Assembly: GCA_965204295.1 (NCBI GenBank)
Contig: OZ241973.1
Location: 2,542,001-2,606,000 of the forward strand
DNA: 64,000 nucleotides
Reading direction: 5' to 3'
Origin: JAWKWH01 sp965204295
GTDB lineage: Bacteria > Pseudomonadota > Alphaproteobacteria > Rhizobiales > Rhizobiaceae
Shown here: one piece after another, positions 18,799 through 28,329 of the stretch
Layout: every line of letters starts with the position of its first letter
How positions within the stretch are numbered: the stretch's first letter is position 1
The notes under the pieces: generated by a model
Told to the model about the DNA's origin: nothing
The model's input: only the letters and a program-made list of their open reading frames with translations
The model's database searches: none
Made by a program: the position numbers and the translations under genes

Positions 18799-19056
18799 TC
18801 AATCCGACGGGTTGGTGTCGTCATCGCCGTCGGGATCGAGCAGCCGATGCAGGTGGACAATGAAGTAGCGCATGTGCGCGTTGTCGACGGTCGACTGCGC
18901 CTTTGCCAGCCAGGAGGCTTTGGCGGATTTGTAATCAGGATAGACGCCGACAAGATCAAGCCCGTCCAAATCCCGGAATTCGACGCTATCCAGGGATTTC
19001 AGCTCACCGCCAAAAACCAGATGCAACAGTTGTTTTTTCTCCGTGTCTTCCGTCAT
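18799..19056 (-). CDS. DUF4170 family protein
   Basis: An 85-residue soluble protein with the family phrases LHLVFGGELKSLDSVEFRDL and VGVYPDYKSAKASWLAKAQ, then the conserved AHMRYFIVHLHRLLDP. The acidic C-terminal tail is normal for the family. It always occurs in the Hyphomicrobiales lipid A/Kdo cluster between cysQ and DUF374, as here. Function unknown; neighbourhood suggests an accessory role in envelope synthesis. Confidence 0.88.
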   Translation of the reverse strand: MTEDTEKKQLLHLVFGGELKSLDSVEFRDLDGLDLVGVYPDYKSAKASWLAKAQSTVDNAHMRYFIVHLHRLLDPDGDDDTNPSD

Positions 19057-19215
19057 GCCCTCACCCTCGACCGCTCAGGTCCCGGAGCCACGCATAGTGC
19101 GGTTCCATTCGATGGAAATCATCCGCCAGGCGGTGTCTACAGCACTTTCGGAACAGATTTGCAAATCGGCAATCGGACGATTTCAGCGCTTGCCAATTGC
19201 CGTCCGTGCCCGGCA

Positions 19216-19998
19216 TCAGGCGCCAAACGTTTTGTGCAACTGATTCAGCAAATCTCCGCTTCCGGCCACCATGGCGCCCTGCCTGGCGCCGGAAAGTCCG
19301 TATCGGGGGGGGCCTCCATCCGCCATCCTTATCTCGCCCCCCGCTTCCCCAATAATGATATCCGCTGCCGCAATGTCCCAATCATGAGCGCTCGGCCGTA
19401 CAAATGTCGCGTCGATCGTACCATCGGCCACCATCGCAATCCGATATGCAAGAGAGGGAATATACGGGTGGCGGGACATTGAACCGCGCACCTCCGACGG
19501 CAAGGCGTCAATCATCGAATCAGGCCCGGCCACGGTCGGCTCGCCATTCGCCGGCGCTACACGGATCTTCCGCCCGTTTCGCCAGGCTCCCTGCTTATGC
19601 GCCGCCCAATATGTTTCGTTCCTTTCCGGACACTCAAGCACGCCAATGACCGGGCGCCCGGCATCCAGCAGGGCAATCGAGACGCACCAGGTCGACAACC
19701 CCTTGAGAAAGGCCCGCGTTCCGTCAATGGGATCGACTATGAATGTTCTGCCAGATTGCAAATTACCGGGGCCTTGAGCCGTCTCCTCCGAAAGCCAGCC
19801 AAAACCGGGGCGGGCGGTCAGCAGTTCGGTCTTCAGGAAACGATCAACCTCAAGATCCGCCTCGCTTACGGGCGACTTTCCGTCCTTGTACCAGACACCG
19901 GGATTCTTGCGGAAGTATTTCCCTGCAATCCGCCCTGCTTCACCGGCGGCCCGCTTGAGCAGATCGAGATTCGGAATGAGACTTTCATCCTCTGTCAT
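19216..19998 (-). CDS. cysQ: 3'(2'),5'-bisphosphate nucleotidase / inositol monophosphatase family
   Basis: A Mg-dependent, Li-sensitive phosphatase of the FIG superfamily, about 260 residues. Metal-binding motifs are visible: GWLSEETAQG, FIVDPIDGTRAFLKG and HDWDIAAADIIIGEAGG, with SPVSEADLEVDRFL near the N-terminus. The CysQ assignment (hydrolysis of 3'-phosphoadenosine 5'-phosphate) follows from the cluster context; a generic inositol phosphatase is possible. ATG at 19998 is preferred, 7 bp after the pmbA stop; an upstream TTG at 20019 overlapping pmbA also keeps the frame. Probably co-transcribed with pmbA. Confidence 0.88.
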   Translation of the reverse strand: MTEDESLIPNLDLLKRAAGEAGRIAGKYFRKNPGVWYKDGKSPVSEADLEVDRFLKTELLTARPGFGWLSEETAQGPGNLQSGRTFIVDPIDGTRAFLKGLSTWCVSIALLDAGRPVIGVLECPERNETYWAAHKQGAWRNGRKIRVAPANGEPTVAGPDSMIDALPSEVRGSMSRHPYIPSLAYRIAMVADGTIDATFVRPSAHDWDIAAADIIIGEAGGEIRMADGGPPRYGLSGARQGAMVAGSGDLLNQLHKTFGA

Positions 19999-20005
19999 TC
20001 GCGCA

Positions 20006-21349
20006 TCAATTTCCGGCAAGCGTCATTCCCCCGATCAACAGTGTCGGCGCCGCCGTCCTGAAATTTCGGTCAATGTCGTTGGCCGGTACGAGATTCAAGA
20101 ACATATCCTTAAGATTCGAGGCAATGGTCACTTCCGAAACCGGCCAGGTTATTTCACCGTTTTCGATCCGGAAGCCGGACGCGCCACGGCTGTATTCGCC
20201 CGTAACCGGATTGACGCCCTGGCCAAATACTTCCGTCACGTAAAATCCCTGCTTGAGGCTCGCAATCAGGGCGTCGGGCGACTCGCTGCCGGGCTCAATC
20301 GCGAAATTTGTCGATGAGGGCGTGACCGTCGATCCTGAACGGACGCCACGCCCGTTGGTTTCCATTCCGAGTTCCAGAGCTGAAGAATTGGACAGGAGCC
20401 AATGTTTCAACACACCGCCCTCAACAACCGCCAACTTGTTCCCGGTCACGCCTTCCCCGTCAAAGGGCCGGGAGGACGAACCGCGAGGGCGGAGAGGATC
20501 GTCGGTTGCATCGATTGCCGACCCCATGATCGGCTTATCCATTCCGTCACGCAGAAAACTGGTTTTTCGGGCAACGGAAGCACCGTTGATCGCGCCGGCC
20601 AGGTGACCGGCGATACCGCGCGCGACGCGCGGGTCGAACACCGCCGTCACAGAGCCGGTATCGGCCTTGCGTCCGCCCAACCGCCTGATCGCCCTGCCGC
20701 CCGCCTTGCGACCGATTTCGGTCGGATCATCAAGGTCGCCGTAGTGAACACGGGAAGAAAATTCATAGTCGCGCTCCATTGCGGCGCCCTGGCCGGCAAT
20801 GACGCTGACGGATCGCGAAAACCGAGACGCCGTGTATTTGCCGGTAAACCCGTCCGAGGTCGCGAGCACGAGGCCGCCGCAGCCCGCGCTCGCTCCGCTG
20901 CCGCCGGAATTCGTAATCCCCTTGACCGCCATCGCGGCCTCTTCCATTTCGAGCGCGGCGCTTTTCAATTCATCGGCGGTAACAATGCGGTCATCCTTCA
21001 AATCCAAATCCGCGGGATCACGGGCAAGTTTCTCAACCGGTGCAAGATCCTGAAACGGATCTTCCGGTGAAACGCGGGCCATCGCCACCGCGCGCACGGC
21101 CAGATCGCCGGCATCGCCCGATGCGGTCGCCGACACGCTCGCAACGCGCCTGCCCACGAATACGCGAAGCGAGATGTCGTCGCTTTCCGAACTTTCCGTG
21201 TTTTCCACCTTGCCGAGACGAACCGACACCGACCTCGACGTCGAACGGACCGCAACGGCATCCGCGGCATTGGCGCCCGCCTTTCTTGCGGCGTCGACCA
21301 GTTTCTCGACCCGCGCCAGCAATAGATCGTCTTGTGATTGTCCGGCCAT
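20006..21349 (-). CDS. pmbA: TldD/PmbA family metallopeptidase regulator
   Basis: A 447-residue PmbA-type protein. PmbA works with TldD as a hetero-oligomeric metalloprotease that processes small peptides and affects microcin maturation and gyrase-toxin sensitivity. Typical regions are visible: VRLGKVENTESSESDDISLRV at the N-terminus, YEFSSRVHYGDLDDP in the middle, and VEGGVLKHWLLSNSSALELG, GVNPVTGEYSRGASGFRIENG and PVSEVTIASNLKDMF near the C-terminus. It is the first gene of the lipid A/Kdo cluster on the minus strand. Its partner tldD is not in the window. Confidence 0.93.
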   Translation of the reverse strand: MAGQSQDDLLLARVEKLVDAARKAGANAADAVAVRSTSRSVSVRLGKVENTESSESDDISLRVFVGRRVASVSATASGDAGDLAVRAVAMARVSPEDPFQDLAPVEKLARDPADLDLKDDRIVTADELKSAALEMEEAAMAVKGITNSGGSGASAGCGGLVLATSDGFTGKYTASRFSRSVSVIAGQGAAMERDYEFSSRVHYGDLDDPTEIGRKAGGRAIRRLGGRKADTGSVTAVFDPRVARGIAGHLAGAINGASVARKTSFLRDGMDKPIMGSAIDATDDPLRPRGSSSRPFDGEGVTGNKLAVVEGGVLKHWLLSNSSALELGMETNGRGVRSGSTVTPSSTNFAIEPGSESPDALIASLKQGFYVTEVFGQGVNPVTGEYSRGASGFRIENGEITWPVSEVTIASNLKDMFLNLVPANDIDRNFRTAAPTLLIGGMTLAGN

Positions 21350-21483
21350 TGTTGAATCAGCTAGTGTGGTTGCCCATGTTGGCGGTGATCGCGAAGGGCG
21401 GCTTTCGGGACATCATCTACTGACTGCGCGATGGCGGTGCAATGGGGCGTGGCCTCAATCTGCGGCAATGATCGGCGAGGGGA

Positions 21484-23307
21484 GTGTTATTGGCGGGCGA
21501 GAGTGCATCCATATTTACGGAGGCCCTTGTATTGCTCGGCGGTGCGGTCGTGGCCGCGCCATTGTTCAAGCGTGCCGGATTGGGTACCGTCCTTGGGTAT
21601 CTTGCGGCGGGAATCGTCATCGGACCTGCCGCAATCGCGTTAATCGCCGACGGAGAAGAGATCCTGCACGTCGCCGAACTCGGCGTCGTCTTTCTGTTGT
21701 TCATTATCGGTCTGGAACTCAAACCCAGTCGCTTGTGGGCGCTTCGACGCGCGATATTCGGACTGGGATTGGCGCAGGTGGTATTTTCCGGAGCCGCGAT
21801 TGCAACTCTCGTCTGGCTGACCGCCGGATTCAACGTCAGCGCATCCATCGTCATCGGATATGGGCTCGCGCTATCGTCAACGGCGTTTGCGATGCAGATT
21901 CTTGAGGAAAGCGGCGACGCCAATCAGAAATACGGCCAGACCGGATTTTCGATACTGCTGTTCCAGGATCTGGCGATCGTACCCTTGCTGGCGCTGATTC
22001 CGTTGCTGGCGCCCGGCGGCGAGGGGCGTCAGGTCGTCAGCGGAACCGATTTCGCCATTGCGATCGGAGGCCTGGCGATTCTTGTTATTGCCGGCAGATA
22101 TCTGCTCAATCCCCTGTTTCGTATCATCGCCAATACGGGGGCGAGAGAAGCAATGATCGCCGCGGCGCTGTTCGTGGTCCTGGGGTCCGCGCTGCTGATG
22201 CAGTTTGCCGGCCTGTCCATGGCAATGGGAGCGTTCATCGCCGGCGTGATGCTGGCCGAATCATCCTACCGCCACGAATTGGAAGCCGACATCGAGCCAT
22301 TTCGCGGCATTCTGCTCGGTTTGTTCTTCATGGCGGTCGGCATGTCGCTGGCCATCGACGTCATTCTGGACAACTGGCTGACAATCCTGCTCGCCGTTCC
22401 CGCATTGATGACCATCAAGGCCGGGCTGATCTACGGCCTTTGCCGGTTGTTCGGCGGGTCGCATGACGACGCGGTTCGCGTGGGATTGTTGCTGCCGCAA
22501 GGTGGCGAGTTCGGTTTCGTCCTGTTTTCGGCGGCGGCGGCGTCCTTCGTTCTCACCAATGCGGAAGCGTCGCTGCTCATCGCGGTCGTGATCGTGTCGA
22601 TGGCGCTGACGCCGGTGTCCGTCCGATTGGCGGGGCTGTTCGTTCGCGATGACGGCGGCGAGGAAATGGAAGAGGATTTCGAAGGTGCGGGATCCGATGT
22701 GCTTATGGTCGGATTTTCGCGATTCGGGCAAGTGGCTTCGCAAACCCTGCTTGCAGGCGGTTCCGACGTCACCATCATCGATCATTCCGCCGACCGGGTG
22801 CGCGCGGCGGCAAAGTTCGGATTTAAGATCTATTTCGGTGACGGAACGCGGAAAGATGTTCTGGAGGCGGCGGGGATCAGGGAGGCCAAGATCGTCGCGG
22901 TCTGCACCCACAAGAAGGAAATCACCGACAGAATAGTCGATCTGATCCAATCCGACTATCCGCGGACCAAGCTGTATGTACGCTCTTACGATCGGGCGCA
23001 CACATTATCGCTGCGTGAGCGTGGCGTCGACTACGAAGCCCGCGAAACCTTTGAATCTGGCTTGTTGTTCGGCCGCATGACCCTGCAGGCGCTCGGTGCC
23101 GATGAAGATGTGGCCGGGGCGATCTCGAAAGATGTAAGGAGGCGCGACGCGGAACGCCTGGCCATTCAGCAGGTTGAGGGGATTTACGCCGGTACGGACA
23201 TGCTGCACAAACGCCCGGTCACTCCGGAGCCGCTCATCAGACCGACGCGCGAATCGCGCCGACTCGACCACGAAGACGAAGTACCGGTCGATCCGGTTTC
23301 CGGCTGA
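21484..23307 (+). CDS. CPA2 cation:proton antiporter, Kef type
   Basis: A 607-residue inner-membrane protein. Residues about 10-375 form the Na+/H+ exchanger fold with some twelve hydrophobic helices, including GLGTVLGYLAAGIVIGP, HVAELGVVFLLFIIGLELKP and FSILLFQDLAIVPLL. From about residue 405 a TrkA-N nucleotide-binding domain follows (VLMVGFSRFGQVASQTLL, then VTIIDHSADRV), ending in a hydrophilic tail. This is the KefB/KefC layout, K+ efflux coupled to proton entry under electrophile stress. The start is GTG at 21484 with GAGGGGA just upstream. A MATE gene follows 15 bp later, probably in one transcript. Confidence 0.92.
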   Translation: MLLAGESASIFTEALVLLGGAVVAAPLFKRAGLGTVLGYLAAGIVIGPAAIALIADGEEILHVAELGVVFLLFIIGLELKPSRLWALRRAIFGLGLAQVVFSGAAIATLVWLTAGFNVSASIVIGYGLALSSTAFAMQILEESGDANQKYGQTGFSILLFQDLAIVPLLALIPLLAPGGEGRQVVSGTDFAIAIGGLAILVIAGRYLLNPLFRIIANTGAREAMIAAALFVVLGSALLMQFAGLSMAMGAFIAGVMLAESSYRHELEADIEPFRGILLGLFFMAVGMSLAIDVILDNWLTILLAVPALMTIKAGLIYGLCRLFGGSHDDAVRVGLLLPQGGEFGFVLFSAAAASFVLTNAEASLLIAVVIVSMALTPVSVRLAGLFVRDDGGEEMEEDFEGAGSDVLMVGFSRFGQVASQTLLAGGSDVTIIDHSADRVRAAAKFGFKIYFGDGTRKDVLEAAGIREAKIVAVCTHKKEITDRIVDLIQSDYPRTKLYVRSYDRAHTLSLRERGVDYEARETFESGLLFGRMTLQALGADEDVAGAISKDVRRRDAERLAIQQVEGIYAGTDMLHKRPVTPEPLIRPTRESRRLDHEDEVPVDPVSG

Positions 23308-23322
23308 AAACTCCGGGGATTC

Positions 23323-24744
23323 ATGAGCGCAGACACCGATACCGCCAAATTCACGACAGGCTCGACCATGCGCCATGTCGCGGTAATGACCACGACAGGT
23401 TCACTCGGACTCATTGCTATTTTTGTCGTCGATGCATTGAATCTCTTCTACATCTCCCTGCTTGGCGTACAGGAACTCGCCGCGGCGATAGGCTTTGCGG
23501 GCACGTTGATGTTTTTCACCTTGTCGATCTCGATCGGATTGACAATTGCGACATCCGCTCTGGTTTCGCGCGCCTTGGGCCGGGGCGACCGTGAGCAGGC
23601 CGCGCGGACCGGCGGCGCCGCGATTCTGTTTGTTCTCATTGTCAACGGTGCGATGGCAGCCGCGATGTGGCCTTTCATCGATCGTCTGGTCGCTCTGATC
23701 GGGGCGACCGGTGAAACGGCTTTGCTGGCGACACATTTCATGCGGATCGTCGTGCCGTCGGCGCCGATCATGGCGGTCGGCATGTGCACGACCGGCATTC
23801 TGCGAGGTGTCGGGGACGCCAGGCGGGCCATGTATGTCACATTGGCGGGCGGCGTGGCGGCGGCCATCCTCGACCCGATTTTGATATTCGGTTTGGAACT
23901 CGGCCTGACGGGAGCCGCGGTTGCGACACTGTTGTCGCGTATCGCATTGACAGCGGTCGGATTACATGGCGCCTGGCGCGTGCACGGACTCATCCGCATG
24001 CCGGATTCCACGCATATCGCCGCGATCGCCAGACCGTTTTTCGCCATCGGGATACCGGCGGTCATGACCCAGATCGCCACGCCGGCGGGCAATGCCTATG
24101 TCACATCGGAAATGGCCGGATTCGGCGATGATGCCGTCGCGGGCTGGGCCATCGTCGGCCGGATAATTCCGATTGCATTCGGCGCCATATTTGCGTTGTC
24201 TGGCGCGGTTGGGCCGATTCTGGGTCAGAATTACGGCGCGCGTTCGTTCGACAGGCTCCACGGGGTGCTGAGAGACAGCCTGATTCTCACCCTCGTTTAC
24301 GTTACGGCCGTGTGGGTGCTTATCGCTCTGTTTTCCAATGAAATCGCGAACCTCTTCGGCGCAACCGGCAAGGCGCATGATCTTGTCGTCTTTTTTTGCG
24401 TCTTCGCCGCCGGCAGCTTCCTTTTCAACGGCGCGCTGTTTGTTGCGAATGCCGTGTTCAACAATCTGGGCTATGCGACATACTCGACGATTTTCAACTG
24501 GGGCCGCTCGACGCTCGGAACAATCCCGTTCGTCTGGCTGGGCGCAAAGTACTACGGCGCTGCCGGCGTGATCGCCGGCTGGGGACTTGGCGCGGTGTTG
24601 TTCGGCATTGTCAGCGTCATTGTTTGTTTCAGGGTCATCAGGACGATCGCCGATCGGCCTCCACCCGATGACGGCAGGTTACCGGGACTGCCGCCGACAG
24701 CGAATTCTCCGTTTTCGACCGGCAAGGCCGCGACTGCCGGATAG
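23323..24744 (+). CDS. MATE family efflux transporter
   Basis: A 473-residue multidrug and toxin extrusion protein with about twelve membrane helices. Conserved stretches are LGVQELAAAIGFAGTLMFF, TSALVSRALGRGDREQAA, GVGDARRAMYVTLAGGV and IIPIAFGAIFALSGAVGPI near the start of the second half. It belongs to a different MATE subgroup from the DinF-type gene at 6797. It follows the Kef gene by 15 bp and converges on the dioxygenase gene. Substrate unknown; cytoplasmic membrane, cation-driven. Confidence 0.9.
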   Translation: MSADTDTAKFTTGSTMRHVAVMTTTGSLGLIAIFVVDALNLFYISLLGVQELAAAIGFAGTLMFFTLSISIGLTIATSALVSRALGRGDREQAARTGGAAILFVLIVNGAMAAAMWPFIDRLVALIGATGETALLATHFMRIVVPSAPIMAVGMCTTGILRGVGDARRAMYVTLAGGVAAAILDPILIFGLELGLTGAAVATLLSRIALTAVGLHGAWRVHGLIRMPDSTHIAAIARPFFAIGIPAVMTQIATPAGNAYVTSEMAGFGDDAVAGWAIVGRIIPIAFGAIFALSGAVGPILGQNYGARSFDRLHGVLRDSLILTLVYVTAVWVLIALFSNEIANLFGATGKAHDLVVFFCVFAAGSFLFNGALFVANAVFNNLGYATYSTIFNWGRSTLGTIPFVWLGAKYYGAAGVIAGWGLGAVLFGIVSVIVCFRVIRTIADRPPPDDGRLPGLPPTANSPFSTGKAATAG

Positions 24745-24759
24745 AAAGGACTTTGCCGC

Positions 24760-25821
24760 TCAACAAACCGGTGCGTGAAGTTCATGACGTGATTTTCCGG
24801 TGATGATTCCACCGCGATCGCCGATTTCCAGCGAGCCATATCGCTCCGCGAAACACTCGGGCAACGGACGGTCGCCTTCAATAGACAACCAGAGGCGAAA
24901 CAGATGCCGTCGCCGGTCCGGCCCCGGCCAATCGGTAAATCCCGTGCGATCGTGCAATTGAGAATGATTATAGACGAATTGCATGTCGCCGGGCCGCAGT
25001 TGCATGGCAAGATGCAATTCTGGATCGTCGGCCAGCGAATCGAACAAATCTAGCGCTTCCACGTGCTGGGCCGATAACCGCATTGCGTCATCGAACCGTT
25101 GTGCGCTGTCAATGTACTGGCGTTGATAAAAAACCGTCAGATATCCATCGTGCCAGTTAAGCGGCGGGATTTCCATATAGGGCTTGCGGCCTTCGGGCAC
25201 TTCGCCGCGGCGATCCGTCGCTATCGGATCGAAAAGCCTTATCAGCAGGTCCGGCCGGCGCGAAAGCATCTCATTGTAAATGGACAAGACGCTGACCAAA
25301 AGCGATTTGCCGCCCTTCCTGGCGTCCCGAATGCAGAGCAGTCCGACAACATCCGCGCTGTCCGTGTGAAATGTCTGGCGTTTTGAGGTCTGATAGATGC
25401 GACTGCTCGGATCACTCGCATCGGCGCCGATATCGCGGACGTGACCGAGAACGTGGCCGTCGGCGTTCTGCGACCGCGCACTTCCGAGGTGAGCGCCGAT
25501 CCCGCAAAAAATGGCTGCAGCAAACGCATGGGAATATGTCGCAACAGGCAGTCCGCGGAGTACTTCGAACCCGATGCCGTGCAGGAGTTTTTGCTTTAGC
25601 AACGCCAAATGGCGGTCAAATCGGGAAAGCGGGAAATCTTCCGCCTTGATCTCGCCGATATCCCGGCCAAGCGACTGAAAGTGGTGAGCGGCCGTTTCCA
25701 GATCGGCAATGTCGGCAGATGTCAGTTCGATGAGCCATTCGCGCTTGCGCTGACGCATATCCCTTCCGATCCACGCGGCGGGATCGGTGAATTCAGACGG
25801 CAGATCGGCAAGCTTCATCAT
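24760..25821 (-). CDS. TauD/TfdA family Fe(II)/2-oxoglutarate dioxygenase
   Basis: A 353-residue protein with the facial triad expected for TauD-like oxygenases: His and Asp in RQTFHTDSADVVGLL and the distal His after QFVYNHSQLHDRTGFTDW, with the 2-oxoglutarate-binding Arg in RRHLFRLWLS. The fold spans the C-terminal 250 residues. Substrate unknown; the group includes enzymes acting on sulfonates, small acids and amino acid derivatives. It lies directly downstream (33 bp) of the broken flavin hydroxylase on the same strand, so it may once have belonged to that catabolic operon, yet it remains intact. Confidence 0.85.
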   Translation of the reverse strand: MMKLADLPSEFTDPAAWIGRDMRQRKREWLIELTSADIADLETAAHHFQSLGRDIGEIKAEDFPLSRFDRHLALLKQKLLHGIGFEVLRGLPVATYSHAFAAAIFCGIGAHLGSARSQNADGHVLGHVRDIGADASDPSSRIYQTSKRQTFHTDSADVVGLLCIRDARKGGKSLLVSVLSIYNEMLSRRPDLLIRLFDPIATDRRGEVPEGRKPYMEIPPLNWHDGYLTVFYQRQYIDSAQRFDDAMRLSAQHVEALDLFDSLADDPELHLAMQLRPGDMQFVYNHSQLHDRTGFTDWPGPDRRRHLFRLWLSIEGDRPLPECFAERYGSLEIGDRGGIITGKSRHELHAPVC

Positions 25822-25854
25822 TTGATCCTTTTTGGTTTCGTCTGCGGTCGCATT

Positions 25855-27353
25855 CTAAAGGCAATCAAACTCCCGAAACAAGGCAGCCAGTTCGCCGCGG
25901 GTGTCGGCGGTGCCGAGAATGTAACGGTCGGGCCGGACAATCACCGCCATTCTGCCGTTGCTTGCCAGCCAGTCCGCAATTTCCGGGTTCCCGGTATCGG
26001 TCACCACCGGGATCCCGCCGGATTCAGCCATCTCGTCAATCGCAGATTGATTTCCACGCAGAAAGACATCCCTTATCACCAGCGCGGCGCCGTAGCCGAT
26101 AAGATCGTCCAGTTTCCCGCCTTCGCCAATTCGCGGTTGCGGAAACAGGGTTCCTCGCAATTTATCGCCACCTGACCCCAGTCCGGGACCGAGTGCGGGT
26201 GAAATGGATTCCATGCGGACGGTTCCATCGGGGTGGCGGAATGCCGAGTCAAGCACTGCGCGGGTGCCGCTCGCGTTGATCAATCTTCCAAGGCGAATGG
26301 CCGTTTCTATGTACGCCCTCACATGCGGTATGCGCTCGGACCCGTAGGTCTCCAAGAGCGACGCGGACGTTCTGCCGCCGATCGCCATCGACAATTTCCA
26401 TGCCAGGTTGACGGCATCGCGAATGCCGGCGCACATCCCCTGACCCATTAAAGGGGGAGTGCGGTGCGCCGCATCACCCGCAATCGACAATCTTCCCGAA
26501 CGCCATTTGTCGGCAATGATCGACTGGAACGAATAAACCGCAGCCCGCTCGATTTCCGCTTCATCCGGCGAGATCCAACGTTCAAGCAGTTTTCAGACCG
26601 ATGCCGGCTCGCAGATATCCCCGGCATGTTCGTCATCGCGAATTGCGATTTCCCAACGCCGGCGATTTCCGGGGCCCCTGGCATAGGTGGCCGGCCGCCG
26701 CGGAATGCAGTACTGGATCGTGTGATCGCCCAATTCCGGCTTCGGTCGTCTCAACAGCAGGTCGGCGACCAGCCAGCGTTCCTTGAAGCCGAGATCGGTT
26801 TCGGTGGTGTTCATGCACCGCCGAACAACCGAATTGGCGCCGTCGCAGCCAACGATGAAATCGGCATGGACAATCGAATGAGCGCCTGTTTCACGATCAA
26901 TATATTCCAGTTCCGCATGGTCGGGATTCCCGGAGACGCCGAGCACATCGCAGCCGGCTCTGACGGTTACATTTTCACGATCACACAAGGCGTTGCGCAA
27001 AATCCGCTCCAGTTCGGGCTGATGAAACCGGTAGCTCGCGTGCCATCCCTGCGGGCCAAGGTCCCGCGGCCGAGGCCAGTCAAGCAGGAGTTCACCATCC
27101 CATCGACGAATCGCATTCCGAAATTGACGCGGACGATGTTTGCGATTTCGCCCGCGACGCCGATGGTCTGAAAGGCGCGCATTACTTCGTCGTCGAAATG
27201 CACGGCGCGGGGAAGCCCATAAGGCTCCTTGAAGCGCTCGACCGCCAGCACCCGCAGCCCGCATAATCCGAGAAGGTTGGCGAGAGTCGCACCGGTCGGA
27301 CCAAGCCCGACGACCACGACGTCAAATCCGGTCGCCCCCAATGCCGTGATCAC
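25855..27353 (-). pseudogene. Broken FAD-dependent aromatic hydroxylase (MhpA type)
   Basis: A flavin monooxygenase similar to 3-(3-hydroxyphenyl)propionate hydroxylase. All family motifs are present: GLGPTGATLANLL for FAD, DFIVGCDGANSVVR, and SIAGDAAHRTPPLMGQGMCAG. It starts with GTG at 27353, overlapping the stop of the dioxygenase gene by 4 bp. A 1-nt deletion near 27098 (in the codons before DGELLLDWPRP) shifts the frame, and TGA at 26593 interrupts the region before KLLERWISPDEA. Restoring one base gives exactly 500 codons. As read, the product is cut early and inactive. Confidence 0.92.
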
Positions 27354-28329
27354 CCGGTGACACGCGATCCCAACTCGCCAAACAGCCATGGACAGTCGGC
27401 GACCGGCGGCGCGCGAACGCCCCGAGCGGCGGCATCCAGCCGCATCTGCCGCATCTGCGCGCGGGACTCTTCATCCAGATACAGCCTCTCGTGCCCCCAG
27501 AAGCTCGGACCGACGAATGTCTCGTGCGGCCCCCACGTGCCCGGATCGATAATTCTGCCGCCCCATCCGCTCTCGACGAAAAATCCGGACGGCGAATGGG
27601 CATAATACGAAGTCATATAATCATTCGTGTGCCGGCCGAGCGTGTAAGCAACGCGGCCTTCTTCGAGATGAGCGAGATCATGGCCCTGGCCCACGTCATC
27701 GAGATTGTCGAACTCCACCATGAAATGATGGAAACCCGATCGGCCGGACCCAACCAATGCAAAACTGTGATGGCGCCCGTTCACATGGAAAAAGTACAAT
27801 GGGTATGGGGTGAGCCCGTAATCGCTGACGTTGAAATCAAGACAGTCGCGATAGAATCTCAAAGCGGGTTCGAATTCCTTGACGTGCAGCACCGCATGGC
27901 CCATGCTAAACGGTCCCGTCGTGAAACCGGATATGGGCCGGCCGGGCTTGAAATCTTCGCTGGAAACGAGCGGATTCCAGACGAGTTCCAGCCGGTTGCC
28001 GGCCGGATCATGCGTCACAATCAGATCGGAGACAAACCGCCTGTCGGCCAGGTCCGCCGTTCCGGGTTCGACCGGGTAACCGGCCTGTTCCAGTCTGGCG
28101 GCGTACAATTCAAAATCTGATTTCCGCGAAACCTCCCATCCCATGAACGCCAGTGTTTCCCCCGGCTCATCGGAGACCACCAGACGCTGTTTGCGGTCGT
28201 CCATGCGAAAAGAGAGGTTTTTCCACCCTGATCGGTCAGTTGCATACCGAGCAGTTTGCCGGCGAAATGACGCCAGTCATCAAGCTTGCCAGATCGAATT
28301 CCGAGATAGCCCAGAGCGGTGATACCCAC
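27350..28329 (-). pseudogene. Frameshifted extradiol ring-cleavage dioxygenase (BphC type)
   Basis: A two-domain vicinal-oxygen-chelate dioxygenase like 2,3-dihydroxybiphenyl 1,2-dioxygenase. The N-terminal 41 residues (MGITALGYLGIRSGKLDDW...) and the rest, from MDDRKQRLVVSDEPG on, lie in different frames; the break is a single-base loss near 28207. Iron ligands are seen in FSMGHAVLHV (His), SGFHHFMVEF (His) and GFFVESGWGG (Glu). With one base restored it has 327 codons, mostly intact. GTG at 28329 overlaps the patatin stop by one base. An internal start at the ATG 28204 could only make a protein lacking part of the first domain. With the MhpA-like gene it forms a meta-cleavage pair. Confidence 0.9.
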
